Shown: one piece after another, positions 26,331 through 37,970 of the stretch
Layout of the letters: each line of letters begins with the position of its first letter
Numbering within the stretch: the first letter of the stretch is position 1
Position numbers and translations under genes: made by a program
Notes under the pieces: generated by a model
Database searches by the model: none
Seen by the model: the letters and a program-made list of their open reading frames with translations, nothing else
Told to the model about the DNA's origin: nothing
Assembly: GCF_003473485.1 (NCBI RefSeq)
Contig: NC_053045.1
Location: 55,098,494 to 55,162,493, forward strand
DNA length: 64,000 nucleotides
DNA from: Medicago truncatula
Taxonomy: Eukaryota > Streptophyta > Magnoliopsida > Fabales > Fabaceae
Direction of reading: 5' to 3'

Positions 26331-27368
26331 TCAGTTCTGGCTGTCGCTCTTCCTTCCGGTCCCTTCTCCGTCTCTCTGTTCCAACAACCTTCCAGCTTCT
26401 TCATCACTCTGTTGAGCCTTCTTCTGCGTCTCGGAGGCCTTAAGAGCCTGCAACTTCGAATGATTATAATACGCAACCCCCAAAAACGCCAACCCATAAC
26501 CAATCAAATTAATCGGTGTCACAGTATCCTTAATCACCGACCACGAGAATGCAATCAACAACCAATCCTTAACAACCCCAGCAACATTCATAGTCAAAGC
26601 CGACGTCTTCCCAACCAACAAAAACACAGCAAGATTCAAAGCAAAAGCACACAGCGAATTTGTCCCAAAAATCGCGAAATCCAAATGGAAACTCGAGTTA
26701 TCCCTCAACGAAGGATACTCAACAATCAGCCAAGGAACAGATAAAAACACCAAACAACACGGTGCAATGTAATACAACGAAGTAATCGGATTCAACGAAA
26801 TCCCCTTAGAATTAAGCAAAATCTGAATCAAAACCAAACGTGTAGCTTCAAAAGCAACAGCCATAAGCTGAAGTGTAACACCCCAAGTATCAAACTTAGC
26901 TTCACCATAAGCAGCAACAGCAACACCAAGCGAAATCGAAATCATATTCGCCATAGTTTCATTCTTAAAACCTTCTTTCTTAAACAAAACACCAATCGAA
27001 TAAACAGCAACAGGCATAAGCGCTTTGAGCATCTGAATAAACGAAACAGAAAGATAAATATACGCAGAATTCGAAAACCATAACGAAAGCGAGTAAAGTG
27101 CACCGATTGGAACAACGGATTTGAGATACAGATCGCGTGACATTGAAACAGGTTCAACAAGCTTGAAAACACGAACGAGAACGTAAGCGAGGGAAGAACA
27201 AAAAGCCATGTGAATCATGGTTAGAGAGATCGGGTAAGGCCAATTGTACATCTTACGATCTAAGATGTATTTGTTGTAAACGATAACGGTGAAGCTGAGG
27301 AAGATCCAGATTGCGACGTAGGTGTATGAGAGGATAACCTTCTTCACAACGCCATCGGAAACCGCCAT
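26331..27368 (-). CDS. Nucleotide-sugar / triose-phosphate translocator family (KD group), intronless
   Basis: 345-aa polytopic protein of the NST/TPT (DMT) superfamily, single exon. About ten hydrophobic spans run from [20 protein letters not shown] through [20 protein letters not shown]. Subgroup signatures: [83 protein letters not shown]. The C-terminal tail is hydrophilic ([20 protein letters not shown]). This closely matches Arabidopsis At5g25400/At5g11230/At2g25520/At4g32390, which from memory were reported as Golgi UDP-arabinofuranose transporters. The exact substrate here is inferred only. The start Met (27368) matches family N-termini (short [18 protein letters not shown] lead). A triple telo-box sits just upstream. 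Confidence 0.93.
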   Translation of the reverse strand: MAVSDGVVKKVILSYTYVAIWIFLSFTVIVYNKYILDRKMYNWPYPISLTMIHMAFCSSLAYVLVRVFKLVEPVSMSRDLYLKSVVPIGALYSLSLWFSNSAYIYLSVSFIQMLKALMPVAVYSIGVLFKKEGFKNETMANMISISLGVAVAAYGEAKFDTWGVTLQLMAVAFEATRLVLIQILLNSKGISLNPITSLYYIAPCCLVFLSVPWLIVEYPSLRDNSSFHLDFAIFGTNSLCAFALNLAVFLLVGKTSALTMNVAGVVKDWLLIAFSWSVIKDTVTPINLIGYGLAFLGVAYYNHSKLQALKASETQKKAQQSDEEAGRLLEQRDGEGTGRKSDSQN

Positions 27369-27379
27369 TTTTGAAGGTC

Positions 27380-27397
27380 AACCCTAACCCTAACCCT
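27380..27397 (-). promoter_or_regulatory. Triple telo-box (AGGGTT x3) in the 5' UTR
   Basis: Three tandem AACCCT units on the plus strand, AGGGTT on the gene strand, 12 bp before the translocator start codon. Telo-boxes are known plant 5' elements bound by Myb-type telobox proteins, frequent in genes active in dividing cells. The position within the leader is seen; the role is inferred. Confidence 0.65.
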
Positions 27398-27584
27398 ACG
27401 AAAGGTTGAAGTGGAAGGGATGAAGTTGAATTGAGTTTGAGGAATAATGGAATAATTGAGATTAGAGATGCGTTTTGTATTGTTTTGAGATTTTAGATCT
27501 AGACTCTCTCACTTTGAGTTGAGAGTGAAGGATAGTATTAAATTGTGACACTTGTAACTTATCATTATTTTGTGCTATTTAATT

Positions 27585-27710
27585 AGAGAAATGATATTTG
27601 TACAACTATTTTGTGACAACTTTTAAACAACTTTCTCTCTCATTATATCTTTAGAGAAATGATATTTGTACAATTATTTCCTAACAACTTTTGTGACAAC
27701 TTTCTCTTTC
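27585..27710. repeat. Two direct copies of a ~57-bp motif
   Basis: AGAGAAATGATATTTGTACA begins at about 27585 and again at 27653. Each copy is followed by a pyrimidine-rich CAACTTTCTCT tract. A related terminus (AAATGATATTTGTATAACTA) occurs near 6841. It is probably a MITE end placed in the translocator promoter. Confidence 0.55.
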
Positions 27711-28203
27711 ATACTCACAATATATCTTTATTTTCTCTCTATTGCTTTGGTTTTTGTGCCAATAGATACTTTTCTTTGTAAAAATATGATTGTCAATGTG
27801 GTTGTCAACCAAACTGATGTTCAAATAACATTGCTCATATTTTTACTCTCTCTTTACATTTTTCTCTCTCCTTTGTTTTTGATCAATCAGAAGAGAGAAA
27901 AGAAAGGTTGTACTAAATAGTTGTTTAAATATCATTGTGCATTTAATTAACGGGCTTTCTTGTTTGATACCCAATAGCTTGGATTTAGTAGAGATATTTT
28001 TTTTATAAAAAAAAAAAAAACGAGTATCTCCCGCATGTGTAAATACGAGACTCGTCTCTCGAGTTTTATGAAATTTAAATAGATGAATTTTAACGTTGTA
28101 GCATGTTGAAGGTTGGATTCGAACTCACGACCTTGATTAAGTTAAAAAAAAACTCATGTCATATCATCTAAACAATTTTGGATTGATCTTTTTTTTTTTT
28201 TTT

Positions 28204-28272
28204 ATGGTGGTCGGAGTTTGAACCCCAGACCTTGTATATATTATGCATTGTCCATACTAACTGAACTAAGAG
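28204..28272 (-). repeat. Short tRNA-derived SINE, minus orientation
   Basis: A T run (28189-28203, the A tail on the other strand) is followed by a degenerate B box (GGAGTTTGAACCCC), then the TATATTATGCATTGTCC linker and an A-box-like end, complement of CTTAGTTCAGTTAG. Same family as 29245 and 30886. A further degenerate tRNA-like piece lies at about 28106-28172. Confidence 0.6.
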
Positions 28273-28343
28273 GGACGGATTAACATTTCCCTTTTTTAAA
28301 TACTAACAATTCAAGTATTCAATGGTCAAAAAAAAAAAAAAAA

Positions 28344-29204
28344 GGTTAATTAAGTTTTTGGTCCCTACAAATATCTGCAGTTTTGTTTTTAGTCCCAATA
28401 AAAATAAATCACACTTTTTAGTCCCTACAAAATTTTATGTTAGTGTTTTTAGTCCCTGTTAAATTAAAATTTGTTTAATTATGCTTAAACTTCTAAATTT
28501 TTGAAAGATTTTTTACATACATGTTCATAACATCGTAAGACACTCTTTTGTAAAAAATTTTAGTTTTTTAACATGTAATGAATTAAATATGAATTTTTCT
28601 AAAAGCCAAATTTTCAAGATTATATTAATGAAAATTTGGACCTAATAATAAAATTTTAAGTTACTTTTTTGCGGAGGAACTTTGTATAATATTCTAAGTA
28701 AGTATGTGAAAAATATGTTACAAATTTAAAAGTTTAAGCAGAATTAAGCAAATTTTAATTTTACAAGGACTAAAAGTATGTGTTGGTCCCTGTTAATTGA
28801 AATTTGTTTAATTATACTTAAACTTTTATATTTTTAAATGATTTTTAACAAACATGTTAAGAACATTATAATAATCTCTTTTATAAGAAATTAGAATTTT
28901 TTAACATGTAATGAATGAAATATAATTTTTTTAAAACGCCAAAAATTCAAGATAAAACTAACGAAAATTTGGACCTAAAAATAAAATTTTGAGCTAATTT
29001 ATTGTGGCGGAACCTTTTATAATGTTTTAAACAAGTATGTAAAAAATCATTAAAAAATTTTAAACATAATTAAACAAATTTTAATTTAACAGGGACTAAA
29101 AACACTAACGAAAAATTTTGTAGGGACTAAAAAGTGTGATTTATTTTTATAGAAACTAAAAACAAAAATGCAGATATTTATAGGGACCAAAAACTTAATT
29201 AACC
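28344..29204. mobile_element. TIR element, 861 bp, with an internal tandem duplication
   Basis: Terminal inverted repeats: GGTTAATTAAGTTTTTGGTC at 28344 and its exact complement ending at 29204. The arms continue with CCCTACAAATATCTGCA, TTTTTAGTCCC and AATCACACTTTTTAGTCCC. The interior holds two direct copies of about 320 bp, roughly 28452-28775 and 28785-29100. Shared landmarks are TTTGTTTAATTATRCTTAAA, TTTAACATGTAATGAAT, GAAAATTTGGACCTAA and GCGGAGGAAC/GCGGAACC. No transposase. This 'GGTCCCTAC' TIR type is common in legume spacers. Confidence 0.8.
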
Positions 29205-29244
29205 CCAAAAAAATATGTAGGGGAGAATAGTCAAATTTGTACAC

Positions 29245-29334
29245 TATCCCCGTGAGCTTAGCTCAATAGTTGATAAAGACAATGCATAATATATGTAAGG
29301 TTCTAGGATCAAACGCCGGACATAAAAAAAAGAG
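29245..29334 (+). mobile_element. Short tRNA-derived SINE with 15-bp target duplication
   Basis: CCCCGTGAGCTTAGCTCAAT (A-box region), GACAATGCATAATATATG linker, degenerate B box (GGATCAAACGCC) and a short A run. The 15-bp direct repeat GTCAAATTTGTACAC flanks it at 29230-29244 and 29335-29349. The whole element is about 90 bp, little more than a tRNA head and a tail. Confidence 0.8.
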
Positions 29335-30589
29335 GTCAAATTTGTACACAAATTGTCCCGATAATACGTTAAAATAAAATAAGGGATAAATAAGTTTTCA
29401 ATCCTTATGAATATATTAAATTTCAATTATAGTTTCTCTAAAAATAATTCAACAAGTTTTGGTACTCTCAATAATAAGTCATAAGTATTTTCCCTTTTTT
29501 ATTGTCTCTCACGATTTTATTTTACCAACTTGATGGCCACTCCAGCACACACCCTCACTTACTCTTTTATTGAAAAATAAAATTATACGAATTTCTGTTA
29601 AAATATATGACTTGATTGTATTTTTATTTTTATTTTGATCGAAAAGTTTTGATATCATCTATTTTATGACATAATTTTTCATGAATTGAGTATGAATTAA
29701 TTTAGGTAAGGAACTTAACCTTTACATTAACATTAATGTTGTAGGTACTAAAGATGAAACATGAAATTAAATTTGTGATGAAACGTGTACATAATCAAAC
29801 TTTGATTTTTCAAATAAAAAGAGAAAATGAGTTTGTATTGAAATGTAATTGAAATTTAAAATATTTTTGAAGTGTATTATTTTTTTAGGCGTTAACTCAT
29901 TAAAAAATCCATATGTGGATTTCTTTCATTTGAAAATAATCAATTTTAAAATGTAATTTCCAATTAGCTTATTTTAGCCGTTTTCTTCTAGGTAGTTTTC
30001 TAATTGTTTCCTTCTAATAATTTATCTAAAAATTAAATAAGTAGCCTTTTTTTTTTTTTTCAAAAGAAGAAATATTTAAGTGTTGTTTTGGATCAAAATA
30101 TGAGGCGTTCCACTATAATTATTATATATAATTAAATAAATATACATGAATTTAAGCCTTCTTTTTCCTTTTAAAACTTTACCTTTCATTTAAAGTTTTT
30201 ATTTACTATTTTATTTATTTTATATATTATTTAAATTATTAATTAAAAAATAGTTAAATCTCATTAAAATATGAACTATCCCACAACAGTATAAGCAATA
30301 TTATCTATGGCAAAATACGAAGGGAATATGATATTTTGGACTGAATTTTAAATATTCAGATTATATCCTTAAACAAAATATTTTTTTGAGAGAACCCTTA
30401 AACAATCATCTATACATATAATTTTAACCGATATATAAATTTCATAAAAAAAAAAAATATTGTTCATAATTTACATTTGTTAGCATAATCAAAAGAGATA
30501 TATAAAGAAGATACATAAAGAAGATACATCAATTTGGACAGACATTTTTTCTCTGTTTTTATCCTTCATCAATTTGGCTAGAATTCAGT

Positions 30590-30658
30590 GTGGGGTTCGA
30601 ACCCCGGCCCCTGCATATAATAATGCATTGTCCTACCAACTGAGCTATGCTCACGGGA
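30590..30658 (-). repeat. Short tRNA-derived SINE, minus orientation
   Basis: GGGGTTCGAACCCCGGCCCC (perfect B box), TGCATATAATAATGCATTGTCC, then ACCAACTGAGCTATGCTCAC, the complement of the A-box head. It has no visible poly-T tail, so it is probably 3' truncated. Confidence 0.65.
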
Positions 30659-30885
30659 CACCTTCATTTAAATTATTGTATTTACTATTTTATATTTTTA
30701 TAGTATTATTTAAGAAATAGTTTTTTTGAAAGGTAGCTATAAGAAATAATTAAATTCCATTAAAATATATACAATATGCTAAATATCAAATATAAAAAGA
30801 GCGTAGTTTAATTTTATTTGTAAAAGAATTTGATCATAGTATATGTTGGAATTGTTATCCCCTTCTTTATACAATCAAGTGATGT

Positions 30886-30973
30886 CCCCGTGAGCTTAAC
30901 TCAACTGGTAAGTAAGGACAATGCATAATATATGCAAGGTCCAGGTTCGAACCCCAAACACAAAAAAAAAAAA
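30886..30973 (+). mobile_element. Short tRNA-derived SINE with 17-bp target duplication
   Basis: CCCCGTGAGCTTAACTCAAC, GGACAATGCATAATATATGC, B box AGGTTCGAACCCC, and an A-rich tail ending at 30973. The flanks are ATACAATCAAGTGATGT at 30869-30885 and ATACAATCAAGCAATGT at 30974-30990, 15 of 17 identical. At 88 bp it is among the smallest SINE copies. Confidence 0.85.
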
Positions 30974-31844
30974 ATACAATCAAGCAATGTCAAAAAAAAA
31001 TAAAAATAGACATATACATTTATGCTAGTAAATTATAAAAAGAATTCAAACACATCTAAAGTAGGAAATGTTTGACTTTAATATTTTTTATGGAAGGATA
31101 CGGTATGTCGTTGTTTGTTAGTATATTTTTTAGGAAGTTGGGTGGGATGTTTATTTCCAGTTTGATTTACATACAAGGAAACTTCAACAAAGGAAGAACT
31201 ATAAAACAATCAAGTCAACCGCACAACTTTTCGTTTATGGATTGTGTTCTAGCTTACCCACTAACATTTTGTCAAATGTATCTCCTACGGTTGGTTTCCA
31301 CCTTTTATTATTTGCTCATGCAGTCGTGAAAATGAAAATGTATTTGAAGAAATAAGTTTGATCCCAATTTTGTATTTTTGGGGTTCATTGATGGTTCAAA
31401 TAAGTTTGAAGTAATAATTCTCAAATCTAATGAGTTCATAATGTTATGCAGTGAGTTGAAAATGTTTCGCTGGTGAGATCAACATGTTTCCTGAAGTCTA
31501 ATTCAATTAGTTTGTTATGACTATTACTCATGTTAGAGTTTGTTATTCAATTCTAACTGATTTGTATTGGGAATTGAGATCAATGTGAGATAAATTCATT
31601 AATTAGTTCATATATATTATACTAGACCATTCAAGTCATATTTAGTATCCCAGATGTAGGAGTTCATCTCAAAACTGGGTAACCTAATTTCGTTTATGTT
31701 TTTACAATTTATGATTCCTATTTCTTGCTTTTATGCACTCAGTTGATTTTCAATCAATCGACTTGCATTGGCATCTATTTTTGTTAAAGTTCAACATAGT
31801 TTCTGTTGTAAATCATGATCCAACATCAATAAAGTTTGATTTTG

Positions 31845-32384
31845 AACAGAAAAAACAATTTTGGTTTGTGGCATCTCAAAATGAAAGTGTTTCTCATTCA
31901 TCAAGGCATTCTAGAGGCTTTGGATAAGATGTCGAGTGAAGTTTCAAAGGAAACTACAACTTATGGAATATAGCTAAAATTTGAGACATCATAGATAACA
32001 AAGTCATTAGCAAATCAAATACACTTTAAGCAAAAACTCTACACAACGAAGATGTAACCAAGAAAGTCAGTTGAAGATCACATTGATTCATTGTACAAGA
32101 TCGTTCTTGATCTTGGGAAGATGGATGTAGAAGTTTATGATAACGAAGACCAAACATTGTTGTTATTAAATTCTTTGCCTAGAATCTATGATAATCGTTG
32201 TAGTATTTTTCTTTATGAAAGAGATTCAATCTCTTTGGAAACACTTTTCTCAAAGGATTTGAAGATGAAATATGAAGGGAACTCATCCAGTGGTGAAGAG
32301 TTGTTTACAAAGGGGAAATACTGTGTTAGAAAGAAGACTAAAAAACAGAAGGGGAAAAACATGAACAGGGAGAAGGACAAGTAA
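31845..32384 (+). pseudogene. Copia-type gag polyprotein remnant
   Basis: The frame gives LWHLKMKVFLIHQGILEALD with KMSSEVSKETTTYG, then stops, then SLANQIHFKQKLYTTKM, a stop, PRKSVEDHIDSLYKIVLDLG, KMDVEVYDNEDQTLLLLNSL, PRIYDN, and a charged tail (KKTKKQKGKN). The order W-KM, KLY--KM, V--HI---KI--DL, D-D-ALLLLNSLP-SY is the plant Ty1/Copia gag (UBN2) domain. At least three stops and a lost zinc knuckle show decay. No protease, integrase or reverse transcriptase is recognisable downstream, and a TIR element follows at 32566. Confidence 0.75.
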
Positions 32385-32565
32385 ATGTTGAAAGGCTTTC
32401 AACAAAGAATGTCTATAAAGGAAGAACGAGAAGTTCATAATGATGACGAGTGATAACTTGCCGTCATTACATGTTTTTATAAGTTGTTTTGATGTTTTTA
32501 TCGAGTCTGTAACACTATTAGACAACATGGAGGTGCAAAAAGCAAGAAATTACAAAAATTTAAAC

Positions 32566-33745
32566 GTGTCACGATTTCTACCTAGGATTTGGAGTTTGCC
32601 AATGTCTATATAATCGGAATTTTGCTCTTCACCCAGCACATTTCGCTCGCGCCCTGCATGTTTTCCAAATATAACCTTGCGTGAGTTAAGTCACGCACCA
32701 CTGAGCCTCTGCGCGAGTTAACTTGCGCAAGTTGGACGGTGGTAAAAACTGAAGCAAAAACGTTTCTGAACGGTGGACAATGCTTTTGATTGGTTTTTAC
32801 ACGTTTATTTGAAGTTTTTCACACGTTTTTGGACCTCGTTAAGTGTTATCTACCTTATACCGCTTATAAAAACCCTCACATACTTCCTCTTATTCTCACA
32901 TTTTCTCCTCCCACTCTCTCCCCCTCTTTCTCTTCTTCTTCTTCTTCTTCTTTTTCTTCTTCTTCTTCTTTGTTTCTATAGTCTCTAGGGTCTTTATACC
33001 CCTTTAGGTAAATACCGATGGCTTTTGGGGGAAGTAGTGGTCCGTTAGGTTGGGGAAAAAGACATCATCCCTTGAGGTAAAATTAAGTTTGCTTCCTTTT
33101 ACTTCCAAAATCTTTTTACCGTGGGTAAAAATAATCATCATGGGGGTATAAAGGAACCAAATTTAAATTTAACTCAAGGGGTCTTGATGTCGTTTTCCCC
33201 AACAGGATGGATCACTACTTTGTCCAAGAGCTATTGGTATATACTATATACTGAAGAGGGTAAAATATATGTATTATATATTGTAATGTTTGAATCATAT
33301 TAATAAAATGAGAGTTATATTTATTAATTTTGTTTTTTATTTGTATTTATTTTCGCATTTATTTTATGTTTATGCTTATGTATTGAATAAATAAATATTG
33401 AATAAATAAAATCGAATTTATTTTTTAATTTTGTATTTAATGAATAAATAAATTAGAATTAAAATTGAATTAGTATAAAATCGAATTTATTTTAAGTGCA
33501 TAAATAAATTAGAATAAAGTGACCAAATAATTTAGAATAAAGTAAATAAAATATTTTAGAATAAAAAAAAAGTAGCTACTTTGCGCCACTTAACATGCGC
33601 AACGCTACTTAACTTGCACACTAGTTTTCAATTGCGCTAGTTAACTAGCGCATAGACATTTTGGGTGGCTGCAGTGTGCGAGCGAAATGTGCTGGGTGAA
33701 GAGAAAAATTCATAAAATTGTGACATGATTGCAAAATCGTGACAC
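32566..33745. mobile_element. Foldback/TIR element ~1.18 kb with palindromic centre
   Basis: The outer ends GTGTCACGATTT and AAATCGTGACAC face each other. Inside them a perfect 26-bp inverted repeat, beginning CTCTTCACCCAGCACATTTC at 32625-32650, pairs with 33678-33703. A second inverted pair surrounds the centre near 33120 (TTGGGGAAAAAGACATCA versus TGATGTCGTTTTCCCCAA). Repeated GCGCGAGTTAACTTGCGC-like palindromes are present. A TATA-like CTTATAAAAACCCTC (about 32868) is followed by a (CTT)n tract (32931-32970). No transposase. A partial second copy lies at 55930-56545. Confidence 0.75.
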
Positions 33746-35351
33746 ACTTTTGACAACATGTGCAACACTTGCATATTTAAGGAAACTTGTTTCGTAAATA
33801 AGGGTTCTGAATTTTGGAGGTTATTCCATCCAACTCATGGTCAATCTTCATATGTTTTAATGCTGCAATTGATTATGTTATTTGTAATTAATATCATGAG
33901 TATAGGAAGAGAAGAATAAAGGCAGAAAACTGATACCATGGATTGCTTGAATCTGTAACTTGGAATGGGTGTGAAAAATTCAGGCACCACTATCTCAAAG
34001 CTTGCTTAAGATATTTTTTTAGTTTACGAACCAAGTCCTCCAACTCAAAAGTATATGCATGTATACTTCATAAAACAAATTAATCATACATTTAGTGAGA
34101 TCGACTAAAAACCACAAAGCAATCGGCAAGCACTAATTCACGGTACTTTCATCACGAATTTGGTTTTATGTCTACCAAAGCCTTCCATCAACTTTGAAAT
34201 TATTTTGGAAATTCATCTATAATGAACTAATTTTATGTTTTCCACCTATATGTGGAACAAAAGCTCAATGATCGTTGGCCTCAAGAACTACAATATATTT
34301 CTCCATTCCTTGAATTATACCACTTGATGATAAATTGGGGTTCGTACTACACTAGTTTATTTATAATGGAAGCATCTTAATAGCCCATATACCATTACCA
34401 ATATGTAGAGTTTGCTAAACTAATCGCCTGCGAGTTCATCATATTTCTATTTAGGATCAAGATGGTCATTGTCACGTTAAAACCAACTCATATTTACGGT
34501 CTCTTCATAACCTTCACACAATAGAAATATCGAATCAGAAAACATGAAATTCAAATTAACATTCCCTTTGAAGAACCAAAAAACATAACAAGAAGGAATA
34601 ATCACCATATCATAAGAGAAAAAAGTGAAGAAAAAAAAAAGAACAGAATAAAATAGAATAAATTCAAAGTGAGAGAATTAAGATTGATCCATAAGTACAA
34701 TATTAATTTATTTACATGATAAATTAACCCTAATTTATCATGTAAATAAATTAAACCTAATTTATCATGTTTTTTTTTTAAGGAAATAATTTATCATGTA
34801 AATAAATTAAACCTAAATTAAACCTAATTTATCATGTTATCATGTAAAATGTTATGACCCTAATTAATTGTGTAAATAAATGCCATTACAAATATAAAAC
34901 GTAATTATTATGCTAAAAGTTAGTTTTGACAAAAAAGTTATGGATTGAATGTATAATATTTTAAAATATATTTTAAACACATGTTAATTAGTATGCTTCA
35001 GAGAGGGTTTTCAAGTATTTTGGAGGGTTAAATCTATATTTTAAAATATATTTGTTATTTAAAAGAAATTGAAGAACAACAAAATAAATGATCATATGAT
35101 ATTTTAAACACAATTAATTTATTTTAAAAACATTTTACAGTCCTTTGCCTAAAGTTGAGATCAAATACATAAACTTCCTTTTACCAAATTTTGTTTATAT
35201 TTGAGACCAAAGAAAATATATTTGATTCTTTATAATAGATATACTACGAGTCAACAAAAATTGATGAATTAAATACATAGATTTTGACTGATCCATTTGT
35301 CTATAATAAAAAGATTAGAGAGAGTGTTGATTTAGGACTAATGATGAAATA

Positions 35352-35719
35352 AGGATAAAATATGGTTTTGGTCCTTGCAAATATGTCTCGTTTTGGTTTT
35401 AGTCCCTCTAAAAAAAATTTGTTGTTTTTGGTCCCTGCAAAATATTTTGTTTTTGAAAATAGTCCATGTAGGGACTATTTCCAAAAAAAATATATTTTGC
35501 AGAGACCTTTTTCAAAATTAAAAGATTTTGCAGGGACTATTTCTCTAATAAATGGGTTCAGTCATCATGTGCCACGTGTGCAAATCATCAAAAAAGTGGA
35601 GCCAGGGACCAAAACCAAAATGAGGCATATTTGCAGGGACCAGAAACAACAAATTTTTTTTGCAGGGACTAAAACCAAAACGAAACATATTTGCAGGGAT
35701 CAAAACCATATTTTAGCCT
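35352..35719. mobile_element. TIR MITE, ~368 bp
   Basis: The left AGGATAAAATATGGTTTTGG and the complement of the right AGGCTAAAATATGGTTTTGA agree. The arms continue through TGCAAATATGTYTCGTTTTG and GTTTTAGTCCCT, and multiple TGCAGGGAC boxes occur. The 119-aa ORF inside is an artefact of the repeat arms. Related to the GGTCCC class at 28344. Confidence 0.7.
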
Positions 35720-37949
35720 AATTTAAAAAGATATATTTTTATATTATGAGACAATAAAACCTCAAAAGCATGTCTTATAGTAGCAATGAAGTGTATTTTT
35801 TTATTTTTTTTTATAAAAAAGGTGTGTATTTAGAGCAGAGTCGATGGACACATAAGGATGAATACCACATATTAAATAACGATGAAATTTTTTTATCAAG
35901 CAATTTAGTGATTATAAATTCATTTTTTTAAGGTAAATAAGTAGGGTGTTTGAAGTTTGAACCCTGACCTCCGCATATATTATACACTGTCAATTCAAAA
36001 GTACTTATATGAGATAACACATGTCTCCTTTAACTCAACCAAGGTCCTTGGTTCCAATCCAGACTTAGGCATGCAACAAAGTTAAAACTCTTAGGGAGAG
36101 TTTGTCGTCCATTTGGGTCCCACAAGACTCGAAGGATTAGTCTCTGCAATTGTACGCACTAAGTGATGAACGAAATTGGCAAGTACATCAAATCGTAACA
36201 AGTAATAAGGTAGTAAGTTTATCTTTCTTCACAGAGATTGTCGTTCAACTTAGTAATTAATCAATAAAACTTATTTCAAAGAGTGAAAATAAACTAGAAT
36301 TGAATAGAATTGCAGGGTTGAATTTTCCTGCCCAATGCAAGATTATGTTTGTGATTCAGATAATTAATGGTGATTAGAGAATCCTTGAAACCCACATTTA
36401 TCTTTGTTAGAATTAAACTTTAAGAAACCAACAACTATGTGGTGCCTACTTATCATTTAATGAAACCAACAGATAAAACTCATACGAAGCTTCTCACAAC
36501 AACTATGTGTCGGACTAACCTAGGTTATGTTCGATGTTGTCTATAGATGAGAGTAGTAACAGTTAGATTAACTTGAATTTCTTAACCTCTTCAAGACACA
36601 AGTAATTAGAAAAACCAATGAACTGATATAAATTCGGGTTGTCAGTGTCTACTTTATCCTACAAGTCATTCTTTAATATTACAATTCAAATTAACTAATC
36701 GAAAAAAGCATTATAAGTAGGCATGATCTAATTTAATCGGGCACAATAAAAGCATAAACTGAATGAAAAACTTTATTAATAATATCAAACAAATAAGAAG
36801 AGATTCATCTTGGAACCCTAATTAAGAGGTTTCGTAGCTCATGACAACAAACATCATAACAAAACAATAGAAAAATATACCTTAGAGAGAACAAGAGAAG
36901 GAAGAAATCTTGCCTTGAGGCTTTGATGCTTGACCCTTGTCTTGAACCGTCAATGTTCTAAATGAATAATAATTAGTGCAAGGGTCTCTATTTATAGAAA
37001 ATAATTAATTAGGGTGTAGGAGAAGAAATCTAGACTTTTCGCACCGATCCAGTTTGGAAAACAAGCTGCAGGCAATTTATGCCCGCAACTAGGCACATAT
37101 GGCGCCTGCAGGGGTGCAAATATCGCATTAGGAAGTAGCAACACAGCCTCATGCGCAAATGGTGCCTAAGGTTGCCCTCCAGGTGCGAATTCTTGCATTT
37201 TTCCTCTGTTTTCGATCGTTCTTCCATCTGAAAACTCCTAGGAACTTGAAATAAATTCTCTTCACTTTGTACTGTTTTCAAAAACCTTCTAAGAACCATT
37301 GACTTCAATCTTCATGTCCTTGATCCTTCATGCGATGTCTTGATTTTTCGATTTACATGATTTCTCACTACAAAACACCATTGAAGTTGCATGATCTAGG
37401 ATAAAAGTGAATTAGAACGGCTCGAGTGAAAACAATACAATATATTTTTCAAACCATTGACAACTACTCTATCTCTCAACAAAAATATCATATGATGTTC
37501 CATCATCACTGATGATACCTAATTTAAGCAAAAAATATTATACATTGTCATATCAACTGAGCTAAACTCACATAGACAAAAAGACCCTACCACTATTTTT
37601 AAATTGATGATAAATTAATTTGATTTAAAATCTTTGTTGAAACAATATTAATTTAAATAAAATTTTCTTGATTTTAATTTTGAAAATAGTATAGTAAAAT
37701 ACCTTTTTATTTTGACTAAAAAAAAAGACTTTTTATCAAGTAAAATTTTGGAAAAATATCTTAACTACATTCACTAAATACTCTATTAATGCTTAATAAT
37801 GTTCATTAAATTCCACCAACACTTTCCCTTTCCACTTCTGTCTGTCCGTCGTTAGAGACAGAAGACCCACTTAACGACTAATCAAGACGAATTACCTCTA
37901 TCTCTCTCTAGGTTCCTTCTTCACTCACTCTTCTCTTCAACCCCAAAAC
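35720..37949. other. Intergenic: retroelement-like remnants
   Basis: Truncated SINE pieces occur near 35945-35990 and 37532-37577. Between about 36140 and 37400 the sequence resembles the non-coding part of a large LTR element (a CGTAACAAGTAATAAGGTAGTAAG-type stretch, then GC-richer blocks with repeated GGTGC and GGCGCC words around 37040-37200). No recognisable protein domain; this assignment is weak. Confidence 0.35.
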
Positions 37950-37966
37950 CTCTCTCTCTCTCTCTC
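37950..37966 (+). promoter_or_regulatory. CT-repeat leader of the GT14 gene
   Basis: A pure CT dinucleotide tract ending 4 bp before the ATG. CT-rich 5' UTR tracts are common in plant genes and can aid expression. A general pyrimidine-rich leader begins near 37890. Confidence 0.45.
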
Positions 37967-37970
37967 GCCA

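Noticed and set aside
26412-26744. 110-aa ORF antisense to the translocator
   Set aside because: Low-complexity Asn/Arg-rich translation of the complementary strand of a conserved membrane protein.
31072-31329. 85-aa ORF upstream of the Copia gag remnant
   Set aside because: No similarity to any retroelement protein I know; probably non-coding leader.
32521-33760. GACAACATG at 32521 and 33752 as a 9-bp Mutator-type target duplication
   Set aside because: The inverted ends do not begin next to these words (the left end starts about 36 bp inside), so the match may be chance.
35362-35721. 119-aa ORF
   Set aside because: Spans the arms of a MITE; the protein repeats reflect the repeated GCAGGGAC boxes.
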